This document shows positions 42,458 to 50,709 of a DNA stretch of 64,000 bases, one piece after another (within the stretch, counting starts at the first letter, position 1; each line of letters begins with the position of its first letter). Below the pieces are notes generated by a model. The model made no database searches and had not been told where the DNA came from. It saw nothing but the letters and a program-made list of their open reading frames with translations. This DNA is from Streptomyces sp. CG 926. Lineage in GTDB: Bacteria; Actinomycetota; Actinomycetes; Streptomycetales; Streptomycetaceae. Made by a program: the position numbers and the translations under genes. Location: NCBI RefSeq assembly GCF_003148825.1, contig NZ_QGGZ01000014.1, positions 1 to 64,000 of the forward strand, given 5' to 3'.

Positions 42458-43654
42458 ATGACGAACCTCAAGGTACTGATCTCCGGCGCCTCCGTCGCCG
42501 GCCCCGCGCTCGCCTACTGGCTCCACCGGCACGGCTTCCAGGCCACCATCGTGGAGCGCGCCCCCGCCCTCCGTGAGGGCGGCTACGCCGTCGACTTCCG
42601 CGGCGAGGCCCACCTGACGGTCCTGCGCCGCATGGGCATCCTGGCCGAGCTCGAAAGCGCCCGGACCGGCACCGGCTCGATGTCGTACGTCAACAGCGCG
42701 GGCAAGCCGCAGGCCGAACTGCCCGCGGACCTGTTCGCCGGAGACATCGAGGTGCTCCGCGGGGACCTGGCCCGGATCCTCTACGACGCGACCAAGGAGC
42801 ACACCGAGTACCTCTTCGGCGACTCCATCACCTCGCTCACCGAAGACGCCCACGGCGTGCACGTGAGCTTCGAGCGCGGCGCCCCGCGCCGGTTCGACCT
42901 GGTGATCGGAGCCGACGGGCTGCACTCCAACACGCGGCGCCTGACGTTCGGGCCCGAGGAACAGTTCGTCGAACACCTCGGCGTGAACTGCGCGATCTTC
43001 ACCACCGCCAACCATCTCGGGCTCGACCACACCGGGCACGCCTACCGCACCGCGGGTCGGCTCGTCGCCATGTACAGCGCCCGCCACAACACCCAGGCCA
43101 AGGCCGTCTTCTACTTCGCCTCCCCGCAACTGGACCTGGACCGCCGTGACGTGGCGCGACAGCAGGCCGTCCTGACGGAGACCTTCGCGGGCAACGGTTG
43201 GGAGAGCGACCGGCTCCTGAACGACATGCGGTACGCCCCCGACTTCTACTTCGACTCGGTCGGCCAGGTCCACATGGACAGCTGGTCCCGCGGCCGCGTC
43301 GCCCTGATCGGCGACGCCGCCCACTGCCCGTCCTCGCTGTCGGGCATGGGTTCGGGGCTCGCCCTGGTCGGCGCCTACGTCCTGGCGGGCGAACTGGCCG
43401 CCGCGCACGGCGACCACCGCGTCGCGTTCGGCCGGTACGAGGAGGAGATGCGCGCATATGCCACGGGCTGCCAGAAGATGGGCGGGGGCGTCGCCAAGCT
43501 CATGGTCCCGGGAAACCGCCTCATGGCCACGCTCCTCAACCGCTACTACAAGGTCATGCCGTACCTACCGGGCAAGGACATGGCCGCCAAGATCGCCCGC
43601 AAGGCCGCGGAGAACATCACCCTCCGCGACTACTGCGCCCTCGCCCGGCGGTAG
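42458..43654 (+). CDS. FAD-dependent monooxygenase (aromatic hydroxylase type)
   Basis: 398 aa from ATG 42458. N-terminal FAD Rossmann with an unusual glycine motif (VLISGASVAGPALAYWLHRHG) and ATIVERAPALREGGYAVDFRG. The DG motif is FDLVIGADGLHSNTRRLTFG at about 150. The GD motif is GRVALIGDAAHCPSSLSGMGSGLAL at about 285. The C-terminal ~80 residues are basic and helical, possibly membrane-associating (KLMVPGNRLMATLLNRYYKV). It fits PHBH/PgaE-like flavin monooxygenases. Its -10 sequence lies 7 nt before the ATG, and no free Shine-Dalgarno is present. Confidence 0.9.
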   Translation: MTNLKVLISGASVAGPALAYWLHRHGFQATIVERAPALREGGYAVDFRGEAHLTVLRRMGILAELESARTGTGSMSYVNSAGKPQAELPADLFAGDIEVLRGDLARILYDATKEHTEYLFGDSITSLTEDAHGVHVSFERGAPRRFDLVIGADGLHSNTRRLTFGPEEQFVEHLGVNCAIFTTANHLGLDHTGHAYRTAGRLVAMYSARHNTQAKAVFYFASPQLDLDRRDVARQQAVLTETFAGNGWESDRLLNDMRYAPDFYFDSVGQVHMDSWSRGRVALIGDAAHCPSSLSGMGSGLALVGAYVLAGELAAAHGDHRVAFGRYEEEMRAYATGCQKMGGGVAKLMVPGNRLMATLLNRYYKVMPYLPGKDMAAKIARKAAENITLRDYCALARR

Positions 43655-43860
43655 GGACGAGCTGCTGCCCTGTCGCCGCCGAAGTCGGGGAAAGCTCACT
43701 CGTCGTCGAGTTCGGCCGGCCGTGCCGTCAGGGGCAGCTCGGGCCCGTGGCGCCGAACGGTCCGGAGGGTGGGTTCCCAGGGTCGCCGCCCGTCCGGCGG
43801 TGCAGGCGTCGTGCGGGCGCTCGCGAGCCCGAACGCCCAGGCGAGGGCCGTTCCGGCGGC

Positions 43861-44493
43861 TCAGCGCGTGAGGATGACGCGCTGGTGGACCCAGAGGTCG
43901 CCGGTCGCGGCGGAGAGCAGGAAGTCCGCGACATCGACACGGTTGATCCTCCCACCGACGCGTCCTTGGGTGCCGTCCAGCGGGATCGTCCTGTAGTCGG
44001 CCGTGCGCCGGCCGTTGCCGAACATCACGGGCAGGGCGATGGTCCAGTCACGGTCGCTGCGGGCGATGGTCTCATCGGCGATGCCCTTGTCGGCCATGAG
44101 CGTGCCCATCACCAGCTTCGCCGCCGTGGCCTGGAAGAGGGATTGGCGCCGGGCCGTGTCGCCCGATCCGAGGGCCGAGAGCCAGACGAGACGCTCCACG
44201 CCGGCCGCGGACATGGCCTCCAGGACGGGACCGGCGGTGCGGGTGGCGAGAGTGGACTTGTAGTCCTTGCCCGGCCCCAGGGCACAGATGAGGGCCCGGC
44301 TGCCCCGAGCCGCCTCTTCGACGTCCGCGGCGGAGGCGGCGTCGCCGATGACGACGGTGACGCGTTCATCGTCGCGCTGCGGCAGCCGGGCCGCATCACG
44401 AACCAGTGCGGTGACCCGGTGCCCGGCCGCGAGGGCCTGCTGAAGTACCTGGCCGCCGACGGGTCCCGTGGCGCCGAGGACGGTGAGCTGCAT
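43861..44493 (-). CDS. NAD(P)-binding NmrA/SDR-a-type protein
   Basis: 210 aa from ATG 44493 (MQLTVLGATGPVGGQVLQQA), with GAGAGG upstream. GATGPVGG is the atypical SDR cofactor motif, RDAARLPQRDDERVTVVIGD gives the NADP site, ALICALGPGKDYKSTLATR and GVERLVWLSALGSGDTARRQ follow, and WTIALPVMFGNGRRTADYR is the substrate region. Such proteins act as redox sensors or flavin/NADPH-dependent reductases. It is convergent with the monooxygenase, 206 bp apart. A link with the SARP module is possible but no GGTGAGC sites precede it. Confidence 0.85.
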   Translation of the reverse strand: MQLTVLGATGPVGGQVLQQALAAGHRVTALVRDAARLPQRDDERVTVVIGDAASAADVEEAARGSRALICALGPGKDYKSTLATRTAGPVLEAMSAAGVERLVWLSALGSGDTARRQSLFQATAAKLVMGTLMADKGIADETIARSDRDWTIALPVMFGNGRRTADYRTIPLDGTQGRVGGRINRVDVADFLLSAATGDLWVHQRVILTR

Positions 44494-44530
44494 GATCAGG
44501 CCTCTCTCTGCGTGCGGGCGGCCCTTCGGG

Positions 44531-44699
44531 CCAGGCCGCCTCTTTCGGATCGTGGCGGCCGAGCCCGCGGCGTCCGGTGCCGTGCCCGGCAAGGCGGAGG
44601 GGCGCCCGTGTACCGGACGTACTCGGTCGCCCCGACAACGCGGCCGGGTGCGGTGCCGGACGCCGCGGGCCCGGCAAGATCCGGAAGAGACGGCCTAGG
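44531..44699. mobile_element. MITE-like near-palindromic element, 169 bp
   Basis: Left end CCAGGCCGCCTCTTTCGGAT matches the inverted right end (reverse complement CCTAGGCCGTCTCTTCCGG...). Matching continues inward through GCCCGCGGCGTCCGG and CCCGGC, and the centre GGGGCG-CCGTGTACCGG/ACGTACTCGG-CGCCCC is also dyad. The whole element can fold into one long imperfect hairpin. It encodes no protein. Solo copies of the same end lie elsewhere in this window. Transposition by an unlinked IS is inference. Confidence 0.65.
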
Positions 44700-44826
44700 C
44701 GCGGCACCGGGGCGTCCGTACGCGGCCGACCGCGGCGGGCCGGCACCCGATCCCGGGCACCATCGGCAACTCCCCGACGGCCGGGAGCGTGATTCGGCAG
44801 GACACCCGTGCCGGACCGGTCACGAG

Positions 44827-44853
44827 CCTAGGCCGTCTGTTCCGGATCGTGCC
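44827..44853 (+). repeat. Solo copy of the CCTAGGCCGTCT terminal repeat
   Basis: CCTAGGCCGTCTGTTCCGG followed by ATCGTGCC, the same end sequence as the 44531-44699 element. Other copies: 34407-34430 (partial) and 48841-48867. Confidence 0.7.
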
Positions 44854-44859
44854 TGACCC

Positions 44860-45245
44860 GCGCCGCGCGCTTGACCGGCGAGGTCTGAAAGAGGGGGCCG
44901 GGCGCAGCCGGCCTCTGCGGCGAAGCGCGTGCGGTATCCCAGGTTCCCAGGTACTGCGGGTCGGACTCGAAGAGCAGGCTGTCGGTGGCCTGTCCGTAGC
45001 GCTCCCGCGCCCGTTCGACACCCCGTACTCCTCGACCTCCACCCCGCCCTGGGCACGGCGGGCCGTAGCCCTGACGGTCATCGCGCCGGGCTCGGCTCCG
45101 ATACGGAACTCCGGTCGTGCGTCGCCTCCGTGGTCCACGCCATGACGACGTCGGAGTTCGATGTCCAGCGCCGGGTTGCGTGCGGCGAACGCGCGGATCA
45201 CCTCGCCGGGCGCCTCGATCGACGCGTCGACCGGGGTCGACACAA
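44860..45245 (-). pseudogene. Decayed coding sequence, unknown family
   Basis: Protein-like segments appear in successive minus frames: STPVDASIEAPGEVIRAFAA and NPALDIELRRRHGVDHGGD in one, RERYGQATDSLLFESDPQYL plus GTWDTAR in a second, and RFAAEAG in a third. No single frame carries them all, so at least two indels are implied. I do not recognise the family. Confidence 0.35.
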
Positions 45246-45793
45246 CGACGGCCCGGTCGAAGGAACGGTAAGCCGGGCGGGCGGCCCCGGGGCGAGAGTG
45301 GCTACGCCGCCCACGTCGACGATCAACCGCTCCGCCGAGGCGGTGCGGGCAGAGGGGGCGGAGTCGAACGCGTAGAGGTGTCGCAGCTGGTCGCGGGTGT
45401 GGCCGGGGGCGCCTCGGGAAGGGGGACGGACCACCGTGGTCGTCGGCCGGCAGGCTCCAGCCGGGCGGGCACGACGGCCGACCGACCCGACCCCGATCAG
45501 CAGGATCCGCACAGGCGGACTGCTGTTCCGCGGCCTCGCGGCCTCCCCCACCACCGTGCTCGTGCACGCGACAGTAACGCTGTGCACCGACGGACCCCAC
45601 CGACGGCAGGGCGGGGGCGTCCGGTCCAACCCCTGCCCCTGCACGACGAATTGATCCGCGTCCTGAGATCGGGGTCGCTCGCGCGGCTCGCCGTGCGGCC
45701 GCGACGGTCCGTGTTTCGGGCCGGGTGGGTTACGGTCCGTTACCTGATCTTCGCGTCACGTGGACGTCCGACCAGCTTCCCCCGGAGACCAGC

Positions 45794-48655
45794 GTGTCCC
45801 AACTCCCCCGCCCCGCCCACGCCCGGCGACGCCGGGTGGCCGCCGTGGCTCTGGCCCTGCTGGGCCTGCTGCTCACCCCGGCCGCCCTGCCCTCGGCCGC
45901 GGCCCTGCTCCCAGAAGCCGGTCCACGTTCCGCGCCCATCGCGCCCATCGCGACGACCGTGGCGCCCGGCGGGACCGCCGCGCTGACTGGGTACGCGATC
46001 CGGTCGGCGGCCGAGGTGCCCGACACGGCGGCCGCCGTGTCCACGCCCGGATACCCGACGGCCGGCTGGCACCGGGCCGGGCCTCGCTCCACCGTGCTCG
46101 CCGCCCTGGTCGCCGACGGCACGCACCCGGACCCCTTCTACTCCACCGACCAGCAGCGCATCCCGCGCCGTGACTTCGCCGATCCGTGGTGGTACCGCAG
46201 CGACTTCACGCTCCCCGACACCTCGGAGCGCACCTCTCTGGACTTCAGCGGGGTGGTCTCCGCGGCGGATGTGTACGTCAACGGCCGGCGGGTCGCCTCC
46301 GCGGCCGAGGTGGCCGGTATGTACACGCGCCACGAAATCGACATCACCCGCCTCGTGCGGGCCGGCACCAATACCGTCGCCTTCCGGATCCATCCCAACG
46401 ATCCACGCAAACACCTCACGCTGGGCTGGCTGGACTGGCTGCAGCCACCGCCCGACGCCAACATGGGCATCGTCCGTGACGTACTGGTGCGCCGCCGGGG
46501 ATCCGTCTCCCTGCACGACGCGCACGTCGTGACCCGCCTGCACGTGCCACCTCCGGCCCCGGGCTCGTCCTCGGTGGAGTCCACGGGATCGTCCTCGGGG
46601 GCGGGCGCCGCGTACGCCCCCGCCGAGCTGACCGTGAAGGCGCGGGTCCGCAACGACTCGCCGGAGACCACCACCGCGACCGTCTCCGCCGCCATCGGCG
46701 GCACCGGGATCGTGCTGCGTGAGGACGTGACCCTGCGCGCGCAGGAGACCCGTACGCTCGTCTTCGCCCCGAACCGCCATCCGCAGCTGCGTCTGAAGCG
46801 GCCCGCTCTGTGGTGGCCCGCCGGTATGGGGGCCCAGAACCTGTACGGACTGCACGTGACGGCCACGGTGACCGGCCGCCGCTCGGACTCCCTACGCCAC
46901 GCCTTCGGAATCCGCGACGTGAAGGCACCCGTCGACCCGGCCGGCGCCCGCCGTTACACGATCAACGGCCGTCCCCTCCTGATCCGGGGCGCCGGCTGGT
47001 CGGCCGACGAACTGTTGCGCTGGAACACCACGGCCGCGGAGGACCGGATCAAGGCCGCACTCGACGCGGGTCTGAACACGTTCCGCCTCGAAGGCCATAT
47101 CGAGCCGGACGAGTTCTTCGACCTCGCCGACCGGCACGGCTTCCTGGTGCTGCCCGGCTGGGAGTGCTGCGACAAGTGGGAGGGGCCGGTCAACCCCACC
47201 GGCACGGGCGAGAAATGGAACGCCGCCGACCGTTTGACCGCGCGGGCCTCCATGGCCGCCGAGGCCGCCCGGCTGCGCGACCATCCCAGCGTCCTGTCCT
47301 TCCTCATCGGCAGCGACTTCGCACCCGACGCGCAGACCGAGCGGGACTACCTCGACGCGCTGCGCGCGGCCGACTGGCCCACCCCCGTGATTCCCGCCGC
47401 CTCCGCCGTCACGACGGCGCTGAGCGGCCCGTCGGGCATGCGGATGACCGGGCCCTACGACTGGGTCCCGCCCTCGTACTGGTACGACAAACGCGAGGGC
47501 GGCGCGACGGGCTTCAACTCCGAGACCAGCGCCGGGCCCTCGATCCCCACCCTCGACACCCTGCGTCGCACGCTCTCGCCGGCCGAGCTCGAGACGCTGT
47601 GGAAGTCGCCCTCCGCCCCTCAGTACCACCGCTCCCCCTCCCGCACCTTCAACACGCTGAAGCTGTTCAACGACGCCCTCACGCACCGCTACGGCGCGCC
47701 GCGCAGCCTGGCGGACTACGTGGCCAAGGCCCAGCTCGGCCAGTACGAGAACGTCCGTGCCCAGTTCGAGGCCTACGCGCGCAACGCCACGGACCGCACA
47801 GGCCCGTCGACCGGGCTGGTCTACTGGATGTTCAACAGCGGCTGGACCTCTCTGCACTGGCAGCTCGTCGACCGCTACCTCGACCAGGGCGGCGCCTACT
47901 ACGGCGCGAAGAAGGCCAACGAGCCCCTGCACATCCAGTACTCCTACGACGACCGGACGGTGGCCGTGGTCAACCGCCGGGCCGCCGCCGTGTCCGGGCT
48001 CACCGCCCGGGTCACCCTGTTCGACACCACCGGGACCTCCCTCTACGACCGCACCGTGCGCGGGCTGCGGGTCGGCGGCGACGGCGCGACGACCACCGCG
48101 CTGACCGTGCCGGCCGTTCGGGGTCTTCGGGGCCTTCGGGCCGTTTCGGCTGCCGCGGGCGGACCGGAGTCCACGTACCTCGCCCGGCTCACGCTCACCG
48201 ACCGCGCCGGCCGCGAGGTGAGCCGCAACGTCTACTGGCTCTCCACCCGCCCCGATGTCCTGGACTACGACGCCGGCGACTGGTATCACACCCCCACGAC
48301 CGCCTACGGCGACCTCACGGGGCTGAACTCGCTCGCGGCCGCCACCGTGTCCGCGACCGCTCGTACGACACGCCACGCCGGCTCGGTCTCCACCACCACG
48401 GTCACCATCCGCAACACCGGCCGCGGGAACACGCCCGCGCTGCTGACCGATCTCCATCTCGTCGACGGCCGAGGCGCACCTGTGCTGCCGGTCCGCTGGA
48501 ACGACAACCAGATCAGCCTCTGGCCCGGTGAGAGTGCCGTCCTCACCGCCGAGCACCGGACGGCCGGCCCGCCCGGCCCGGCCGGTGGCGCGCTCCGGGT
48601 CCGGATCTCGGGCTGGAACACCCCCACCACGCACATCACGCCGAGCTCTCGCTGA
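45794..48655 (+). CDS. Secreted exo-beta-D-glucosaminidase, GH2 (CsxA-like)
   Basis: 953 aa from GTG 45794 with GGAGA upstream; signal peptide RRRRVAAVALALLGLLLTPAALPSAAA. GH2 layout: jelly-roll sugar-binding domain (WWYRSDFTLPDTSERTSLDF; VYVNGRRVASAAEVAGMYTR), Ig-like domain, TIM barrel and C-terminal beta domains (SVSTTTVTIRNTGRGNTPAL). In the CsxA subfamily the acid/base is Asp in a GSD motif and the nucleophile a Glu. Here these are Asp508 (FLIGSDFAPD) and Glu577 (GFNSETSAGPSIPT), 69 residues apart. It removes GlcN from the non-reducing end of chitosan oligomers outside the cell. Confidence 0.9.
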   Translation: MSQLPRPAHARRRRVAAVALALLGLLLTPAALPSAAALLPEAGPRSAPIAPIATTVAPGGTAALTGYAIRSAAEVPDTAAAVSTPGYPTAGWHRAGPRSTVLAALVADGTHPDPFYSTDQQRIPRRDFADPWWYRSDFTLPDTSERTSLDFSGVVSAADVYVNGRRVASAAEVAGMYTRHEIDITRLVRAGTNTVAFRIHPNDPRKHLTLGWLDWLQPPPDANMGIVRDVLVRRRGSVSLHDAHVVTRLHVPPPAPGSSSVESTGSSSGAGAAYAPAELTVKARVRNDSPETTTATVSAAIGGTGIVLREDVTLRAQETRTLVFAPNRHPQLRLKRPALWWPAGMGAQNLYGLHVTATVTGRRSDSLRHAFGIRDVKAPVDPAGARRYTINGRPLLIRGAGWSADELLRWNTTAAEDRIKAALDAGLNTFRLEGHIEPDEFFDLADRHGFLVLPGWECCDKWEGPVNPTGTGEKWNAADRLTARASMAAEAARLRDHPSVLSFLIGSDFAPDAQTERDYLDALRAADWPTPVIPAASAVTTALSGPSGMRMTGPYDWVPPSYWYDKREGGATGFNSETSAGPSIPTLDTLRRTLSPAELETLWKSPSAPQYHRSPSRTFNTLKLFNDALTHRYGAPRSLADYVAKAQLGQYENVRAQFEAYARNATDRTGPSTGLVYWMFNSGWTSLHWQLVDRYLDQGGAYYGAKKANEPLHIQYSYDDRTVAVVNRRAAAVSGLTARVTLFDTTGTSLYDRTVRGLRVGGDGATTTALTVPAVRGLRGLRAVSAAAGGPESTYLARLTLTDRAGREVSRNVYWLSTRPDVLDYDAGDWYHTPTTAYGDLTGLNSLAAATVSATARTTRHAGSVSTTTVTIRNTGRGNTPALLTDLHLVDGRGAPVLPVRWNDNQISLWPGESAVLTAEHRTAGPPGPAGGALRVRISGWNTPTTHITPSSR

Positions 48656-48840
48656 CACCGGTCCCCGCGCCGGAACCTGGCCGTTCAAGGGGCTTGGGCA
48701 GCGGCCGAGCCGAGGACGTCGTCGAGGGGGCGGGCGGGGTGTGCGCCGATGCGGCGGCAAGCGCCACTGGAGTGGCGAAGGGCGTGTTCGGTGTACCTAT
48801 GGCTGCCTGCCTGCCTGCCCCGTCGGCTTGCCTCCCCTGG

Positions 48841-48867
48841 CCTAGGCCGTCTCTTTCGGACCTTGCC
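48841..48867 (+). repeat. Solo copy of the CCTAGGCCGTCT terminal repeat
   Basis: CCTAGGCCGTCTCTTTCGG followed by ACCTTGCC, located 6 bp before the end of the 48873 gene. It may also serve as part of that gene's 3' end. Confidence 0.7.
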
Positions 48868-48872
48868 CCCGC

Positions 48873-49067
48873 TCAGGAGCGGGACCAGGGTCGGCGTCCA
48901 TTGGTACGGCGGGTACGGCCGGCGCCGATGCCCGCGACGTGCAGGGCCAAGGCTGTGAGCCCGAGCAGCATGACGTTCGTGGAGGAGAACACATCATTGG
49001 TGGCGATCTCCGCAGCGTTGATCAGGAATGCGACGAAGAACAGTACGGCGGCTGCTATGCCGAGCAT
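48873..49067 (-). CDS. Small two-helix membrane protein
   Basis: 64 aa from ATG 49067 with AAGGAG 7 nt upstream. MLGIAAAVLFFVAFLINAAE and TNVMLLGLTALALHVAGIGA are two transmembrane helices separated by IATNDVFSS, followed by a basic tail (RTRRTNGRRPWSRS) that should stay inside. Short proteins of this pattern are common in Streptomyces; function unknown. Confidence 0.8.
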   Translation of the reverse strand: MLGIAAAVLFFVAFLINAAEIATNDVFSSTNVMLLGLTALALHVAGIGAGRTRRTNGRRPWSRS

Positions 49068-49231
49068 CGCGGGGCTCCTTCCGAGAGGTGTTGTCCGTAT
49101 GCCCCCGCACTGCCGCAGCACACCTGTACGACCGCTGAGCCGAGCGTCGGGCTTCAGCTCGGCATCGGCGGGGGTGGCCACACGAGTGCATGGTCGTGTG
49201 CCGCCGTCGGGCCTTTCCGTACCCTGGCTAC

Positions 49232-50131
49232 ATGCGTACGCGCCCCACGCTCAGCTGGACCCCCACAGCGGAACCGCTGCCGGGTACCACGGATCCCGAG
49301 CCGGTCGCCGACGCGCTGAGGACCGGCGGCGTGCTGGTGCTCAGCGGGGCCGGCCTTTCCACCGAGTCGGGCATCCCCGACTACCGCGGCGAGAACGGAA
49401 GCCTGCGCCGGCACACCCCGATGACCTACCAGGAATTCACCACGAGCATCCAGGCTCGACGCCGCTACTGGGCACGCAGCCACCTCGGCTGGCGTACCTT
49501 CGGCGGCGCTCGACCCAACGCCGGGCACCGGGCCGTTGCCGCGTTCGGGCGGCGCGGCCTGCTCTCGGCGGTGATCACCCAGAACGTCGACGGTCTGCAT
49601 CAGGCTGCCGGCAGCAGGGACGTGGTGGAACTCCATGGAAGTCTGAACCGGGTCGTCTGCCTTTCCTGCGGCGTCTTCAGCACACGCCGGGAACTCGCCC
49701 GGCGGCTGGAAGATGCCAATGCCGGCTTCGATCCCGGGGCCGCCCAACTGAATCCGGACGGCGACGCCGACCTCACCGACGAACAGGTCGGAGACTTCAC
49801 CGTCATGCCCTGCTCGGAGTGCGGGGGCACCCTCAAACCCGACGTGGTGTTCTTCGGCGAAACCGTTCCCCTGCCTCGGGTCGAGCGCTGCCGCGAACTG
49901 ATCGATACGGCAACCTCAGTCTTGGTACTGGGGTCGTCGCTGACGGTGATGTCGGGCCTCAGATTCGTCCGCCAGGCAGCCAAGGCGGGAAAACCCGTAG
50001 TGATCGTCAACAGGGATCCCACCAGAGGCGACCAGCACGCGGCCGCACGCGTCGCGCTCCCCCTGGGTACGACCCTCACCGCCCTGGCCGACGGACTGAA
50101 CATCCCCGTCGACGACGAGCAGACGCACTGA
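49232..50131 (+). CDS. Sir2-family NAD-dependent protein deacylase
   Basis: 299 aa from ATG 49232; upstream in-frame sequence is unconvincing and TACCCT six bases before this ATG suggests a leaderless start. Motifs: GGVLVLSGAGLSTESGIPDYR (NAD-binding GAGxSxxSGIPxFR), TQNVDGLHQAAG, catalytic His in VELHGSLNRVVC, zinc cysteines CLSCG and CSECGG, and LVLGSSLTVMSG plus VIVNRDPTRGD. The insertion between the Cys pairs (about 45 residues) is longer than in the smallest bacterial sirtuins. It probably removes acyl groups from lysines, using NAD. Confidence 0.92.
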   Translation: MRTRPTLSWTPTAEPLPGTTDPEPVADALRTGGVLVLSGAGLSTESGIPDYRGENGSLRRHTPMTYQEFTTSIQARRRYWARSHLGWRTFGGARPNAGHRAVAAFGRRGLLSAVITQNVDGLHQAAGSRDVVELHGSLNRVVCLSCGVFSTRRELARRLEDANAGFDPGAAQLNPDGDADLTDEQVGDFTVMPCSECGGTLKPDVVFFGETVPLPRVERCRELIDTATSVLVLGSSLTVMSGLRFVRQAAKAGKPVVIVNRDPTRGDQHAAARVALPLGTTLTALADGLNIPVDDEQTH

Positions 50132-50709
50132 AGCAGGGACCTGCCGGTCCCGAGCATCGTGCGGCCGGAGGGCGCACGGCCCGGGTTCCGCCCGGGAGTC
50201 ACCACTGCGCTCTGCCCGCAGGCACGCCCGGAAGGCTCCGAGCCCGGGTCACCCGCCCGCGGCCGCTTCTGCGAGCAGCTCGCGGTGGACCGCGCCCACC
50301 TTTCGCGGACGGACATCCGGCGTCACCCCGGCCCGTGACGGAGTCCGTAGGGACAGCCGGCCCTCGCCGGGAAGCTCCGTCGGCCCGTGAACCCCCTCCG
50401 TGCCCGACCCCTGGGCTACGAGGGGTGGGGCTCCCATCGCCGATCGCCTCCACCGTCCCGCACGGCCGTACAACGCGCCGCAGGGCGGGAGCACGGCCGA
50501 CCGTCGCCCGTCTCGCCGCGCCCATCGGCTCCCTTCGGCTGCTGCGGGGAGGCCTCCTCCTGGGTCTCGGCGCCTTCGTACAGATCAACGTCGACGTCGA
50601 CGGCTCCACCCTGCGCGACATGAGCCCCCGGATCTAATCGCTGTACAGCGTAAGACAGTCCCTTGTACGGTGTACGAGAAAAGTCTCGTACACCGTACAA
50701 GGGAGCACC
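50132..50709. other. Intergenic region with an operator at its right end
   Basis: No supported gene. A minus-strand segment near 50252-50390 and a plus segment ending at 50637 (LGAFVQINVDVDGSTLRDM) look faintly protein-like but are too short and lack starts. The MFS/TetR operator occupies 50659-50704. Confidence 0.5.
50659..50704. promoter_or_regulatory. Perfect 20-bp inverted repeat at the MFS gene start (probable TetR operator)
   Basis: TCCCTTGTACGGTGTACGAG (50659-50678) is exactly complementary to 50685-50704 around AAAAGT. Each arm contains GTACGGTGTAC, itself near-palindromic. The right arm runs into the GGGAG ribosome-binding site of ATG 50710, and TACGGT in the left arm could be the -10. 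A TetR-family regulator is encoded just after the pump. Confidence 0.82.

Larger units (their letters stand above)
44494..45793. other. 1.3 kb without an intact gene
   Basis: It contains a 169-bp near-palindromic element (44531-44699), a further single copy of its terminal sequence (44827-44853), a decayed minus-strand coding segment (about 44860-45245), and the GH2 promoter region. Remaining frames are Arg/Pro-rich. Confidence 0.55.

Noticed and set aside
44531..44699. Complete insertion sequence
   Set aside because: No transposase frame inside or beside the element; it is too short and is itself a palindrome.
45198..45644. Saccharopine-dehydrogenase-like start (VRILLIGVGSVGR) on the minus strand
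   Set aside because: Similarity ends after 13 residues and the continuation is low-complexity; too little to call.
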